Of a stretch of 6,157 nucleotides of DNA, positions 1 through 6,157 are shown piece after piece. The notes under the pieces were generated by a model. That model saw only the letters and a program-made list of their open reading frames with translations. It was not told where the DNA came from and did not search any database. Position 1 is the stretch's first letter. Every line of letters begins with the position of its first letter. This DNA comes from Tannerella sp. Lineage in GTDB: Bacteria; Bacteroidota; Bacteroidia; Bacteroidales; Tannerellaceae. A program made the translations under genes and the position numbers. Location of the stretch: assembly GCA_031260095.1 (NCBI GenBank), contig JAIRKN010000049.1, positions 1 to 6,157 on the forward strand, given 5' to 3'.

Positions 1-109
1 TCGTGACCACGCCAACAACAGTATATCCACCTTCGACAAGAGCGCGCAGACTCTCTGCCGCAAAATCCGGCGTACCCATAAATACGATTTTTAAATCCTC
101 TTTTGTCAT
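1..109 (-). CDS. fmt: Methionyl-tRNA formyltransferase, N-terminal fragment (cut by left window edge)
   Basis: This enzyme transfers a formyl group from 10-formyltetrahydrofolate to the methionine on initiator tRNA in the cytoplasm. Only the first 36 codons and one extra base are visible. They contain the family's N-terminal beta strand and turn, KIVFMGTPDFA at residues 7-17, followed by the first helix (SLRALVEGGY) and the next strand (VVGVVT at 31-36). The whole stretch closely resembles, from memory, the start of Bacteroides Fmt. The ATG at 109-107 is preceded by AT-rich sequence with no clear Shine-Dalgarno, which is common in Bacteroidetes. The next in-frame codons upstream lead to a stop at 118-116, so this ATG is the natural start. 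The clc gene ends 68 bases upstream on the same strand, and clc next to fmt is a familiar Bacteroidales arrangement. About nine tenths of the protein lies outside the window. Confidence 0.95.
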   Translation of the reverse strand, partial: MTKEDLKIVFMGTPDFAAESLRALVEGGYTVVGVVT

Positions 110-177
110 CTTTTTCTAATGCAATAAATGTAACTGTTTTTTCATCTCATGGAGGAGTTTCGGAATAAATTCACGGA

Positions 178-1971
178 TCAATCTCCGGAAAAAGTATCCA
201 CCAACACTTCCCTGTACGCATTGAAGATCTTCGACTTGGAAACAAACCCCAGATAATACCCCTCACTATCAATCACGGGAAGATTCCAGGCTTTCGTATC
301 ATCAAAAATTTTCATGATCTTTTCCATAGGCATATCCTTCATTATTTTCGCAGGTGGGGAAACCATAAAACGCGAAACATTAAAACGATCATAAAGTTCC
401 GGACGAAACATGATATTGCGGATATTATCTACCAGGACAATGCCAATTAATCTGCCGTCGTTCTTCACTACCGGGAACATATTGCGGGAACTCTGTGCAA
501 TGGCTCTTCTCACAAGATCGCCCAACGACATCTCCGGCGATACCTTAATGAAATCCGTTTCAATAATGTCCTCTATCTTCAACAATGTAAGCACCGCCTG
601 ATCCTTGTGATGCGTCATCAGTTCTCCTTTCTGCGCAAGCCTCATCGAATAAATGCTATGCGGTTCGAATGCGATGATGGTCGCATAAGAACTGATAGAA
701 ACAATCATCAACGGCAAAAACAGATCGTATCCACCGGTCAGTTCGGCAATCAGGAAAACGCCGGTCAGGGGCGCATGCATCACACCCGACATTACACCCG
801 CCATCCCCAGCAATGCAAAGTTTTTTTCGGATAAAGGGGCGGAAATATCAAAATAATTGGATGTGTGGGCAAAAATGAATCCTGCAATACATCCCAGGTA
901 AAGGCTGGGCGCAAAAATTCCCCCGCAGCCCCCTCCGCTGTTTGTCGCGCCGGAAGCGAAAACCTTCATCAAAAGAATGAATCCTAAAAAAATAATAATC
1001 GACCAGTAACTGCTCTCCCCCATTCCACTGACAGGACTTTGATCCATCAGATGCATAAAACGTCCGTCAAGGAGCGAACCGATCGTATCATATCCCTCGC
1101 CGTAAAGCGGAGGAAATAAAAATATCAATACACTCAATATCGCCGCGCCAACCAGGAATTTCTGCCGGTAATGTTTCAATTTACGATACAAGCCTTCGAT
1201 TTTAATCATGGCCCTTGTAAAATATAAGGAAACAAGGCCGCAGAATATACCCAACAGTAGTACATAAGGAATGCGTTCGATAAGAAAGGCTTCCGTCTGG
1301 GAGAACTTAAACATGGCCTCCGTACCGGTAAAAATATAGGACATCGTAGCCGCAGTTACCGACGAGATGAGCAACGGTAAGACGGAAGTCATCGTCAGAT
1401 CCAGCATCAAGACTTCAATCACAAAGACAAGCCCGGCAATAGGAGCTTTGAATATCCCGGCCACAGCGCCTGCCGCCCCACATCCTACCAACAACATCAG
1501 CGTCTTTTGCTCCAAACGGAAAACCCGTCCAAGATTCGACCCGATAGCAGCGCCGGTCAGAACAATCGGGGCCTCCGCTCCGACAGATCCTCCAAATCCG
1601 ATAGTGACTGAACTGGCCGCTAATGACGACCATATATTGTGGGGTTTAATACGGCTTTTACGCTGAGATATAGCAAAAAGGATCTTCGTAACGCCATGGC
1701 TGATATCATCACGAACAATATATTTGACGAACAAACCCGATAGCAGGATCCCTATCACCGGATAAATCAGTAACCAGTAATTTGCGCCTTCCTGTAAATC
1801 GGATGTAAGCAAATGCTGTAAAAAGTGAATCGTATTTTTCAACAGGATAGCCGCCAAAGCAGATCCTATCCCCACAATGAAACTTATGATCAGGATAAAT
1901 GTGCGCTCCTTGATATACTTCTGACGCCAAAGCAGAAATTTATGAAACTTACCTTCTTTCTTTTCTTTCAT
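178..1971 (-). CDS. CLC-family chloride channel/transporter with C-terminal tandem CBS domains
   Basis: This is an inner-membrane CLC protein that moves chloride or another anion, with or without proton exchange. The membrane part covers about residues 22-445 (597-aa numbering). It contains the gating-glutamate motif GAEAP at 131-135 (Glu133), the filter motif GIFAP at 351-355, a serine at 91 where the GSGIP motif normally lies, and a tyrosine at 441 at the likely inner-gate position. Two CBS domains follow, at about 465-521 and 531-590; in this family they usually bind adenine nucleotides and regulate the pore. In the helix that carries the proton glutamate of Cl-/H+ antiporters, the sequence reads IEVL at 185-188, so valine replaces the second glutamate. 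I chose the ATG at 1971 over an in-frame ATG at 1998 because AAAGGAG lies six bases upstream of it and the family normally begins with a charged segment such as MKEKKE. The preceding gene stops one base upstream, which points to coupled translation. Channel or exchanger activity cannot be decided here. Confidence 0.96.
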   Translation of the reverse strand: MKEKKEGKFHKFLLWRQKYIKERTFILIISFIVGIGSALAAILLKNTIHFLQHLLTSDLQEGANYWLLIYPVIGILLSGLFVKYIVRDDISHGVTKILFAISQRKSRIKPHNIWSSLAASSVTIGFGGSVGAEAPIVLTGAAIGSNLGRVFRLEQKTLMLLVGCGAAGAVAGIFKAPIAGLVFVIEVLMLDLTMTSVLPLLISSVTAATMSYIFTGTEAMFKFSQTEAFLIERIPYVLLLGIFCGLVSLYFTRAMIKIEGLYRKLKHYRQKFLVGAAILSVLIFLFPPLYGEGYDTIGSLLDGRFMHLMDQSPVSGMGESSYWSIIIFLGFILLMKVFASGATNSGGGCGGIFAPSLYLGCIAGFIFAHTSNYFDISAPLSEKNFALLGMAGVMSGVMHAPLTGVFLIAELTGGYDLFLPLMIVSISSYATIIAFEPHSIYSMRLAQKGELMTHHKDQAVLTLLKIEDIIETDFIKVSPEMSLGDLVRRAIAQSSRNMFPVVKNDGRLIGIVLVDNIRNIMFRPELYDRFNVSRFMVSPPAKIMKDMPMEKIMKIFDDTKAWNLPVIDSEGYYLGFVSKSKIFNAYREVLVDTFSGD

Positions 1972-1972
1972 C

Positions 1973-3376
1973 TCAAACTCCTTTCCCGGTAAACACAATT
2001 TTAATCGTATATATTAATATGGTCATATCTAATATCAGCGACATATTCTCATAATAAAGAATATCATAATTAAGCCGTTCGATCATTTTATCCACTGTTT
2101 CCGCATATCCGTATTTCACCATTCCCCAGGATGTAATACCCGGCCGTACATTATGAAGCAGGTAATAGTAGGGCGCTTTCCGAACAATCCGCTCAATATA
2201 ATAGCGCTGCTCCGGGCGAGGTCCGACAAGCGACATATCCCCCTTGAGAACATTCCAGAATTGTGGGATCTCGTCCAGGCGATATTTGCGAAGGTATCGT
2301 CCGAACGAAGTCACCCGTTTGTCGTCCCTCGCGGTCAACAGAGGCCCCTGTTCGGCCGCATCGACATACATCGTCCGGAATTTATAGATCATAAAAGGCT
2401 TTCCCCTGTATCCAATCCGCTCCTGTTTAAAGAATACAGGCCCTTTCGAATCTATTTTTACCCGGAGAGACAGATAGGCGTACAAAGGTGAAAAAAGTAT
2501 CAGTACACCGGTTGAGATGATTTTATCCATCAACCATTTTACATTCTTTTCGAACTCGGAAAAATTATTTTCCGTCACATTCACTAAAGGAATGCCATGG
2601 ATTGTTTTTACTTTTATATTAAAGAGAAAATCATTTTTCTCCGCCATGATCTTTATCGGCTTTTCATAGTGATAAAGAGAATAAAGGAGAGGCATGATAT
2701 TCCTTTTATTCCCGTCGTCGACAGCCAGAACAAGAGCATCAACATTATGGTTATCCAGTATATTTTTCAAACAATCTATCGTTCCCAGGATCTCATCCGG
2801 CTTTACGACAGGCGCTATGTCATTCTGATGATCTCTGACAAATCCGGCAATACGGTAGCCCGATTTATATAAATCTCCACTTATTTTATGCGCATTCAAC
2901 CCCGTTCCGATGACAATTACATTTTCAAACCATTCATGTCGCCATAATTTTCTTAATGTATAGTTTGTAATAACAGATCTTCCCATGTAGGTCAGGACGA
3001 ATTGCAATGTAAATAAAAAGAAGAATAACTTATAATACAAATGGAAAGAGTCCGGAAGCTCATTCAGCAAAACCGTAAAAAAGATAATAACGCAACCAAC
3101 CATTACGGTAATAAACGTAGAGAAAAATTCTCCGATACGTGATTTCCAGAACGGCTTATTGTAATAGCCGGAAATAAAATAGATAATAAGCCAGCATAAA
3201 GGGATCAAAATCTGCCCCTTCAATACCTGAAAAAAGAGCAGAAAATCACTCATGGAGTCAAACTGGTACTGCGCGACTTCCCGGTAACGATACAAATTGA
3301 ATAACAACCAGACAATGGAAGCTATTATAAAATCCGTCAGGATATACACGACAATCTGTCTTCGTTTATTCATCAT
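1973..3376 (-). CDS. Polyprenyl-phosphate hexose-1-phosphate transferase (WcaJ/WbaP-type bacterial sugar transferase)
   Basis: This membrane enzyme starts a polysaccharide or glycan repeat unit by moving a sugar-1-phosphate from a UDP-sugar onto undecaprenyl phosphate at the cytoplasmic face. The 467 residues show the long-family layout. Four hydrophobic segments lie at about 8-28, 53-70, 85-105 and 112-132. A Rossmann-like middle domain (IVIGTGLNA at 154-162) runs to about 270. A re-entrant hydrophobic helix with the Ser-Pro break at 296-297 comes next, followed by the catalytic domain. That domain has FKQERIG at 316-322, KFRTM at 332-336, the catalytic Asp-Glu pair in RLDEIPQ (Asp368, Glu369), [11 protein letters not shown] at 379-389 and PGITSWG at 412-418. 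The start is ATG-ATG at 3376/3373, with no Shine-Dalgarno. The gene follows tsaD by 22 bases and ends one base before clc. No glycosyltransferase, flippase or polymerase gene is nearby, so the glycan it serves is unknown. The sugar (glucose, galactose or another) cannot be read from the sequence. Confidence 0.94.
   Translation of the reverse strand: MMNKRRQIVVYILTDFIIASIVWLLFNLYRYREVAQYQFDSMSDFLLFFQVLKGQILIPLCWLIIYFISGYYNKPFWKSRIGEFFSTFITVMVGCVIIFFTVLLNELPDSFHLYYKLFFFLFTLQFVLTYMGRSVITNYTLRKLWRHEWFENVIVIGTGLNAHKISGDLYKSGYRIAGFVRDHQNDIAPVVKPDEILGTIDCLKNILDNHNVDALVLAVDDGNKRNIMPLLYSLYHYEKPIKIMAEKNDFLFNIKVKTIHGIPLVNVTENNFSEFEKNVKWLMDKIISTGVLILFSPLYAYLSLRVKIDSKGPVFFKQERIGYRGKPFMIYKFRTMYVDAAEQGPLLTARDDKRVTSFGRYLRKYRLDEIPQFWNVLKGDMSLVGPRPEQRYYIERIVRKAPYYYLLHNVRPGITSWGMVKYGYAETVDKMIERLNYDILYYENMSLILDMTILIYTIKIVFTGKGV
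1978..1984 (-). promoter_or_regulatory. Ribosome binding site that sets the clc start
   Basis: The coding strand reads AAAGGAG, then a six-base spacer, then the ATG at 1971. It is the clearest Shine-Dalgarno in the window and supports the shorter 597-residue CLC over a start at 1998. It lies inside the last codons of the upstream sugar transferase gene, so ribosomes finishing that gene could re-initiate here. Confidence 0.8.
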
Positions 3377-3398
3377 TATAAAAGATTAATCCGGTATT

Positions 3399-4394
3399 TT
3401 AAAAATCACTCATGGTAAGTTGCAGATCTGCAACAGGCTCTTTATTGATCAATAAATGAAGATAATCAAACGTAGCCAGTGCAATCATTGCAGCATTGTC
3501 CGTAGACCATCGTAATGGGGGTAAACACAACTCTACGCCCATATTATCACACAATTTACCGGCCTCTTCACGTAATTGAGGACTTGCAGCAACCCCACCT
3601 ACTATGACAAAAGACCCGGAAGGATATTTTGTTAAGGCTAATTTGGACTTTTTGATCAATACCTCCATCACCGCTTGAACAAATGATGCGGCAATATCTG
3701 CATAAACTACATTTTTATTTGCCTCCATGTAACGCGCTACCGCTGATTTTAAACCGGAAAACGAGAAACATAAGCCCTTATTAATAACAGGACGCGGAAA
3801 TGGGATTACAGGACGACCCTCTTTCGCCAACCGGTCGACGAGCGGCCCTCCGGGATATCCTAAGCCCAACATCCGCCCGACTTTGTCGTATGTTTCCCCA
3901 ACCGAATCATCCGATGTGCTTCCTAAAAGCTGAATATCAACCGCGCTTTTCATATAAGCTAAAAAAGTATGTCCGCCGGAAACCAATAACACGATGGCAG
4001 GAAATTTTACCCGCTTTTGTTCAAGATCAGCGCTCCTAAGATGACCCCGCAAATGATTAACGCCTATTACCGGTTTGCCCCAGCCTAATCCTAACCCGGT
4101 AGCGGTATTTATACCGACAAGCAATGATCCGATAAGGCCGGGACCCCGCGTCACACCAATTGCTTTTATATCTCCGGGCGTGATTCTTGCCATTTTAAAG
4201 GCCTTATCTACAGCCGGCAATATAGCCGAAATATGCGCACGGGCTGCAAATTCGGGATAAATACCGCCAAATCCGGCATGAACATCCAATTGAGATGCAA
4301 CTACCGATGATAAGATCGTTCCTTCGGAGTCGACCAAAGCGACAGCCGTATCATCACAAGAACTTTCTATTCCTAAAACAATATCATTCATCAT
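3399..4394 (-). CDS. tsaD: tRNA N6-adenosine threonylcarbamoyltransferase TsaD (Kae1/Gcp family)
   Basis: TsaD is the catalytic subunit that moves the threonylcarbamoyl group from threonylcarbamoyl-AMP to A37 of ANN-decoding tRNAs, working with TsaB and TsaE. The 331-residue length is typical. Visible ASKHA-fold motifs are GIESSCDDT at 8-16, TRGPGLIGSLLVG at 82-94, the metal-binding histidines in NHLRGH (His114, His118), SGGHT at 139-143, DKVGRMLGLGYPGGP at 170-184, FSFSGLKSA at 210-218, GGVAAS at 266-271 and STDNAAMIA at 297-305, where Asp299 is the third metal ligand. All expected active-site residues are present. The start is a double ATG at 4394/4391; both fit the family and no Shine-Dalgarno separates them. 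The gene overlaps the end of tsaC by 11 bases, which suggests translational coupling. By recollection, Bacteroides TsaD has SGGNSQ and a different flank around the histidines, so this copy looks foreign to the phylum. The enzyme is universally conserved, so it is likely functional. Confidence 0.97.
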   Translation of the reverse strand: MMNDIVLGIESSCDDTAVALVDSEGTILSSVVASQLDVHAGFGGIYPEFAARAHISAILPAVDKAFKMARITPGDIKAIGVTRGPGLIGSLLVGINTATGLGLGWGKPVIGVNHLRGHLRSADLEQKRVKFPAIVLLVSGGHTFLAYMKSAVDIQLLGSTSDDSVGETYDKVGRMLGLGYPGGPLVDRLAKEGRPVIPFPRPVINKGLCFSFSGLKSAVARYMEANKNVVYADIAASFVQAVMEVLIKKSKLALTKYPSGSFVIVGGVAASPQLREEAGKLCDNMGVELCLPPLRWSTDNAAMIALATFDYLHLLINKEPVADLQLTMSDF

Positions 4395-4989
4395 TGAGTA
4401 TTTTACGGATCATATCTAAAGAAATAATACCGGTCCTCTCTATAAGCGGAGGATCGTACCGGCAATTTATAATCGTGGAAGGGATTTCCTTTCCTTTACC
4501 GTCTTCTATTATCAAATCGGGAGAACCGTTTAATTCTTTCAGGATCTCTTCCATATTGCCGGGCGTATGCGAACGTCCGTGCCGGTTAGCGCTGGTGACT
4601 AATAAAGGGCCTGTTTCCTTCAATACGGAAAGCAACAGGGCATTATCCGGTATCCTTGCGGCAATTTCATCTCTTCCCTGTAACCATTCGGGTTTCAAGG
4701 ATTCATCTTTAAACCCTAAAACAAAAGTAACGGCCCCCGGCACTAATGCCGACCGGAATAATTTTTCAGCAGGTCCGTTTATGTCCAATCCTAAGTTCTC
4801 CAAATTGTTCATCTCTGCGACCATAACCGGAAGAAACATATTTTCGGGACGTTCTTTCAAACGATAAATTTTTGAAACCGCTTCTTTGTCTGTTGGCAAC
4901 GCCGCTAAACCATAAACGGTATCCGTTGCCATTAAAACGACCCCGCTTTCCTGTAATATTCGTATGATTTGTTCTTTTTTACTGATCAT
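4384..4989 (-). CDS. tsaC: Threonylcarbamoyl-AMP synthase TsaC (YrdC domain)
   Basis: TsaC condenses threonine, bicarbonate and ATP into threonylcarbamoyl-AMP, the substrate of TsaD. The 201 residues form a single YrdC domain without the extra C-terminal domain of Sua5-type enzymes, hence TsaC rather than Sua5. Motifs are TDTVYGL at 22-28 (alanine replaces the usual preceding proline), the KxR basic pair in LKERPEN at 44-50, PGAVTFVL at 84-91, TSANRHG at 132-138, PSTII at 170-174 and RTG at 185-187. The ATG at 4989 is the only possible methionine start, because an in-frame stop lies at 5004-5002 with no start codon between. No Shine-Dalgarno is visible. It follows tsaB after 60 bases and overlaps tsaD by 11. 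In many bacteria a rimI-like acetyltransferase sits between tsaB and tsaD; here tsaC holds that place. Confidence 0.95.
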   Translation of the reverse strand: MISKKEQIIRILQESGVVLMATDTVYGLAALPTDKEAVSKIYRLKERPENMFLPVMVAEMNNLENLGLDINGPAEKLFRSALVPGAVTFVLGFKDESLKPEWLQGRDEIAARIPDNALLLSVLKETGPLLVTSANRHGRSHTPGNMEEILKELNGSPDLIIEDGKGKEIPSTIINCRYDPPLIERTGIISLDMIRKILNDE

Positions 4990-5049
4990 CGCTATGGATA
5001 TTTATCTGTCAATAATTTATTTCGGATTCGAGCCTGAATTTATTCAATA

Positions 5050-5685
5050 TTATAGAGTTTCTTCTGTCACCGGTTGGGCGAATCGCGGGAATTTTACGCC
5101 CCGGTCAAGAAACAATTCGCTTTTTTCAATAAAAAGTCTTGCATTACCAAAAAATAAATGGCTATCAACAATTGTTTTATCTCTCAGGGATGGCATATTG
5201 ATGATTTGCTCACGATGAAATCCGACCACAGAAAAACGATCCGTATCTTTTACCATTGCCGGTACGACCTCTTCGATTTTTCCGTATTCGATCACAACCG
5301 GTTTGTTCGCATTGAAAAAACCTGTATATGCATTTCCTTTCATTGATTTTACGGTACAGATAACCGGCAGCTTATATTTGTCGCAGGCATCTATGCCGGC
5401 TAATTCCATTGACGAAACAGGACATACCGGAATATCCAGACTATATGACAGACTATTGGCAAAAGAAATCCCTGTACGCACCCGGCTTGTACCCCCGGGA
5501 CCTATGTCCACAATGATCTGCTCTATACCGGTGATCTTTTTGTTGCACAAATCCAATCCGTAAGATAACATCCCGGATAATTCACGGCGATCATCGCAGT
5601 CTGCCGAATCGAAAATAACACGGTTATTTTCCCCTAATACTAAGGCAAACTGACCGGAGGAGGTAGATATAGCTAATGTCAACAT
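5050..5685 (-). CDS. tsaB: tRNA threonylcarbamoyladenosine biosynthesis protein TsaB (divergent)
   Basis: TsaB is a catalytically inactive paralogue of TsaD that forms the TsaB-TsaD heterodimer and recruits TsaE, so it is needed for t6A formation. The 211-residue protein shows the N-terminal strand LTLAISTSSGQFALVL at 2-17 and the glycine-rich segment GPGGTSRVRTG at 62-72, followed by the helix ISFANSLSYSLDIPV. Family members usually read close to GPGSFTGLRIG there and have an aspartate in the first motif (IDTS) where this protein has serine 7. It is therefore a divergent TsaB, identified as much by position as by motif. The ATG at 5685 has AAAGGA five bases upstream. The gene overlaps the end of tsaE by 7 bases. 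The C-terminal half (about 110-211) is less conserved, and I see no individual motif in it. Confidence 0.87.
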   Translation of the reverse strand: MLTLAISTSSGQFALVLGENNRVIFDSADCDDRRELSGMLSYGLDLCNKKITGIEQIIVDIGPGGTSRVRTGISFANSLSYSLDIPVCPVSSMELAGIDACDKYKLPVICTVKSMKGNAYTGFFNANKPVVIEYGKIEEVVPAMVKDTDRFSVVGFHREQIINMPSLRDKTIVDSHLFFGNARLFIEKSELFLDRGVKFPRFAQPVTEETL

Positions 5686-6157
5686 GTTATTCCTTTTATT
5701 TCATGATTCAACAGATCCATCAGGGATTTGTATTTTTCTCCTTTGCAGGAAACAGTCATCAAACGACTGCCATCATTATTAATATGTAAGGAGATTAATA
5801 TATATTCATCAAACCAGGATATAAATTTTTTCCCCCATTCGATCAATGTAACGGATTGATAAAAATAATCATCCAGTCCCAAATCTACCAACTCCCTGAT
5901 GGTTGAAATCCGGTATAAATCGATATGCAATAAGTTATATGCATCTGTTCTGTAAAAATTAGCGATGCTGAAAGTAGGACTGGTAACGATATCTTCACCT
6001 TTCAAACTTTCAACAAACCATTTGGTAAAATGAGTTTTGCCGGCCCCCAAATCACCATCTAAAATAAGAACATCTCCAATATGACAATTCCCCGCAATTT
6101 TTGCTGCCACATTCCGGGTTTCATTTTCATTCTTTAATGTTATCCGAACACTTTCAT
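5679..6157 (-). CDS. tsaE: tRNA threonylcarbamoyladenosine biosynthesis ATPase TsaE (5' end beyond right window edge)
   Basis: TsaE is a small P-loop ATPase that binds the TsaB-TsaD dimer and drives its catalytic cycle in t6A synthesis. Motifs, counted from the GTG at 6110, are the Walker A segment GDLGAGKTHF at 19-28, SPTF at 44-47, HIDLYR at 62-67 and LIEW at 89-92, in the order and spacing expected of the family. The GTG at 6110 is in frame but is probably not the start. The frame stays open to the edge of the window, and the 15 extra codons read ESVRITLKNENETRN, which looks like the usual first strand and E-E-T helix start of TsaE. The true ATG therefore likely lies a few bases past 6157, giving a protein of about 160 residues, normal for the family. 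The ATG at 6157-6155 is in another frame that stops after five codons. The 3' end overlaps tsaB by 7 bases. Confidence 0.94.
   Translation of the reverse strand, partial: ESVRITLKNENETRNVAAKIAGNCHIGDVLILDGDLGAGKTHFTKWFVESLKGEDIVTSPTFSIANFYRTDAYNLLHIDLYRISTIRELVDLGLDDYFYQSVTLIEWGKKFISWFDEYILISLHINNDGSRLMTVSCKGEKYKSLMDLLNHEIKGITC
5691..5696 (-). promoter_or_regulatory. Ribosome binding site of tsaB
   Basis: The coding strand reads AAAGGA five bases before the ATG of tsaB, within the last codons of tsaE. It confirms the tsaB start at 5685 and fits re-initiation by ribosomes that terminate on tsaE six bases downstream of that ATG. Confidence 0.65.

Noticed and set aside
125..132. TACATTTA on the coding strand before fmt, close to the Bacteroidetes -7 element TAnnTTTG
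   Set aside because: The final G is missing and no TTTG lies at the expected distance upstream, so a separate fmt promoter is not supported.
607..834. Plus-strand open frames opposite clc (also at 410-601 and 1367-1666)
   Set aside because: They lie opposite the conserved CLC coding sequence, and their low-complexity, basic or proline-rich translations resemble no family.
1972..1998. Alternative clc start at 1998, adding nine residues (MCLPGKEFE)
   Set aside because: It has no ribosome site, the extra residues are unlike the family, and a strong AAAGGAG precedes the ATG at 1971.
4295..4867. A 190-codon open frame on the plus strand across the tsaC/tsaD junction
   Set aside because: It lies wholly opposite two well-identified genes, and its translation shows no recognisable domain. 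It is an antisense shadow.
5007..5012. A perfect sigma70-like -35 box (TTGACA on the coding strand) in the gap before tsaC
   Set aside because: A -10 box at normal spacing would fall on the tsaC start codon and none is there. Bacteroidetes primary promoters also use a different consensus.
5035..5046. Inverted repeat TGAAT/ATTCA just after the tsaB stop, a possible terminator
   Set aside because: Five A/T-rich pairs around a two-base loop, with no following run of T, would not form a stable terminator.

Overview
The window is a tightly packed set of seven genes, all read on the minus strand, with no gap longer than 68 bases. In transcription order (right to left) they are tsaE (its 5' end lies beyond the right edge), tsaB, tsaC, tsaD, a polyprenyl-phosphate sugar-phosphate transferase, a CLC chloride channel/transporter with CBS domains, and the first 36 codons of fmt (cut by the left edge). 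I saw no RNA gene, CRISPR array, insertion sequence, clear promoter or terminator.

The host looks like a member of the Bacteroidetes, probably Bacteroidales. The CLC protein and the fmt start closely resemble, from memory, the adjacent clc-fmt pair of Bacteroides and relatives. The sugar transferase ends in a C-terminal PGITSWG-type segment that I associate with that phylum. Most starts lack a Shine-Dalgarno sequence, as is usual there; clear ones precede only tsaB and clc.

Right half (3399-6157): tsaE-tsaB-tsaC-tsaD. These four genes encode the whole dedicated bacterial pathway for N6-threonylcarbamoyladenosine (t6A) at position 37 of ANN-decoding tRNAs. TsaC makes threonylcarbamoyl-AMP, and TsaD transfers the group to tRNA with the help of TsaB and the ATPase TsaE. 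Overlaps of 7 bases (tsaE/tsaB) and 11 bases (tsaC/tsaD) and a shared strand suggest one operon. The proteins do not look like the usual Bacteroidetes versions, so the block may have been acquired by transfer. This is the most interesting point in the window.

Left half (1-3376): a membrane-bound initiating glycosyl-1-phosphate transferase follows tsaD after 22 bases and is separated from clc by a single base. It is unrelated to tRNA modification and stands here without other polysaccharide genes. The CLC protein keeps the gating glutamate but has valine where transporters usually have the internal proton glutamate. fmt, which formylates initiator Met-tRNA, follows after 68 bases. Nothing here clearly amounts to a new defence or mobile system.
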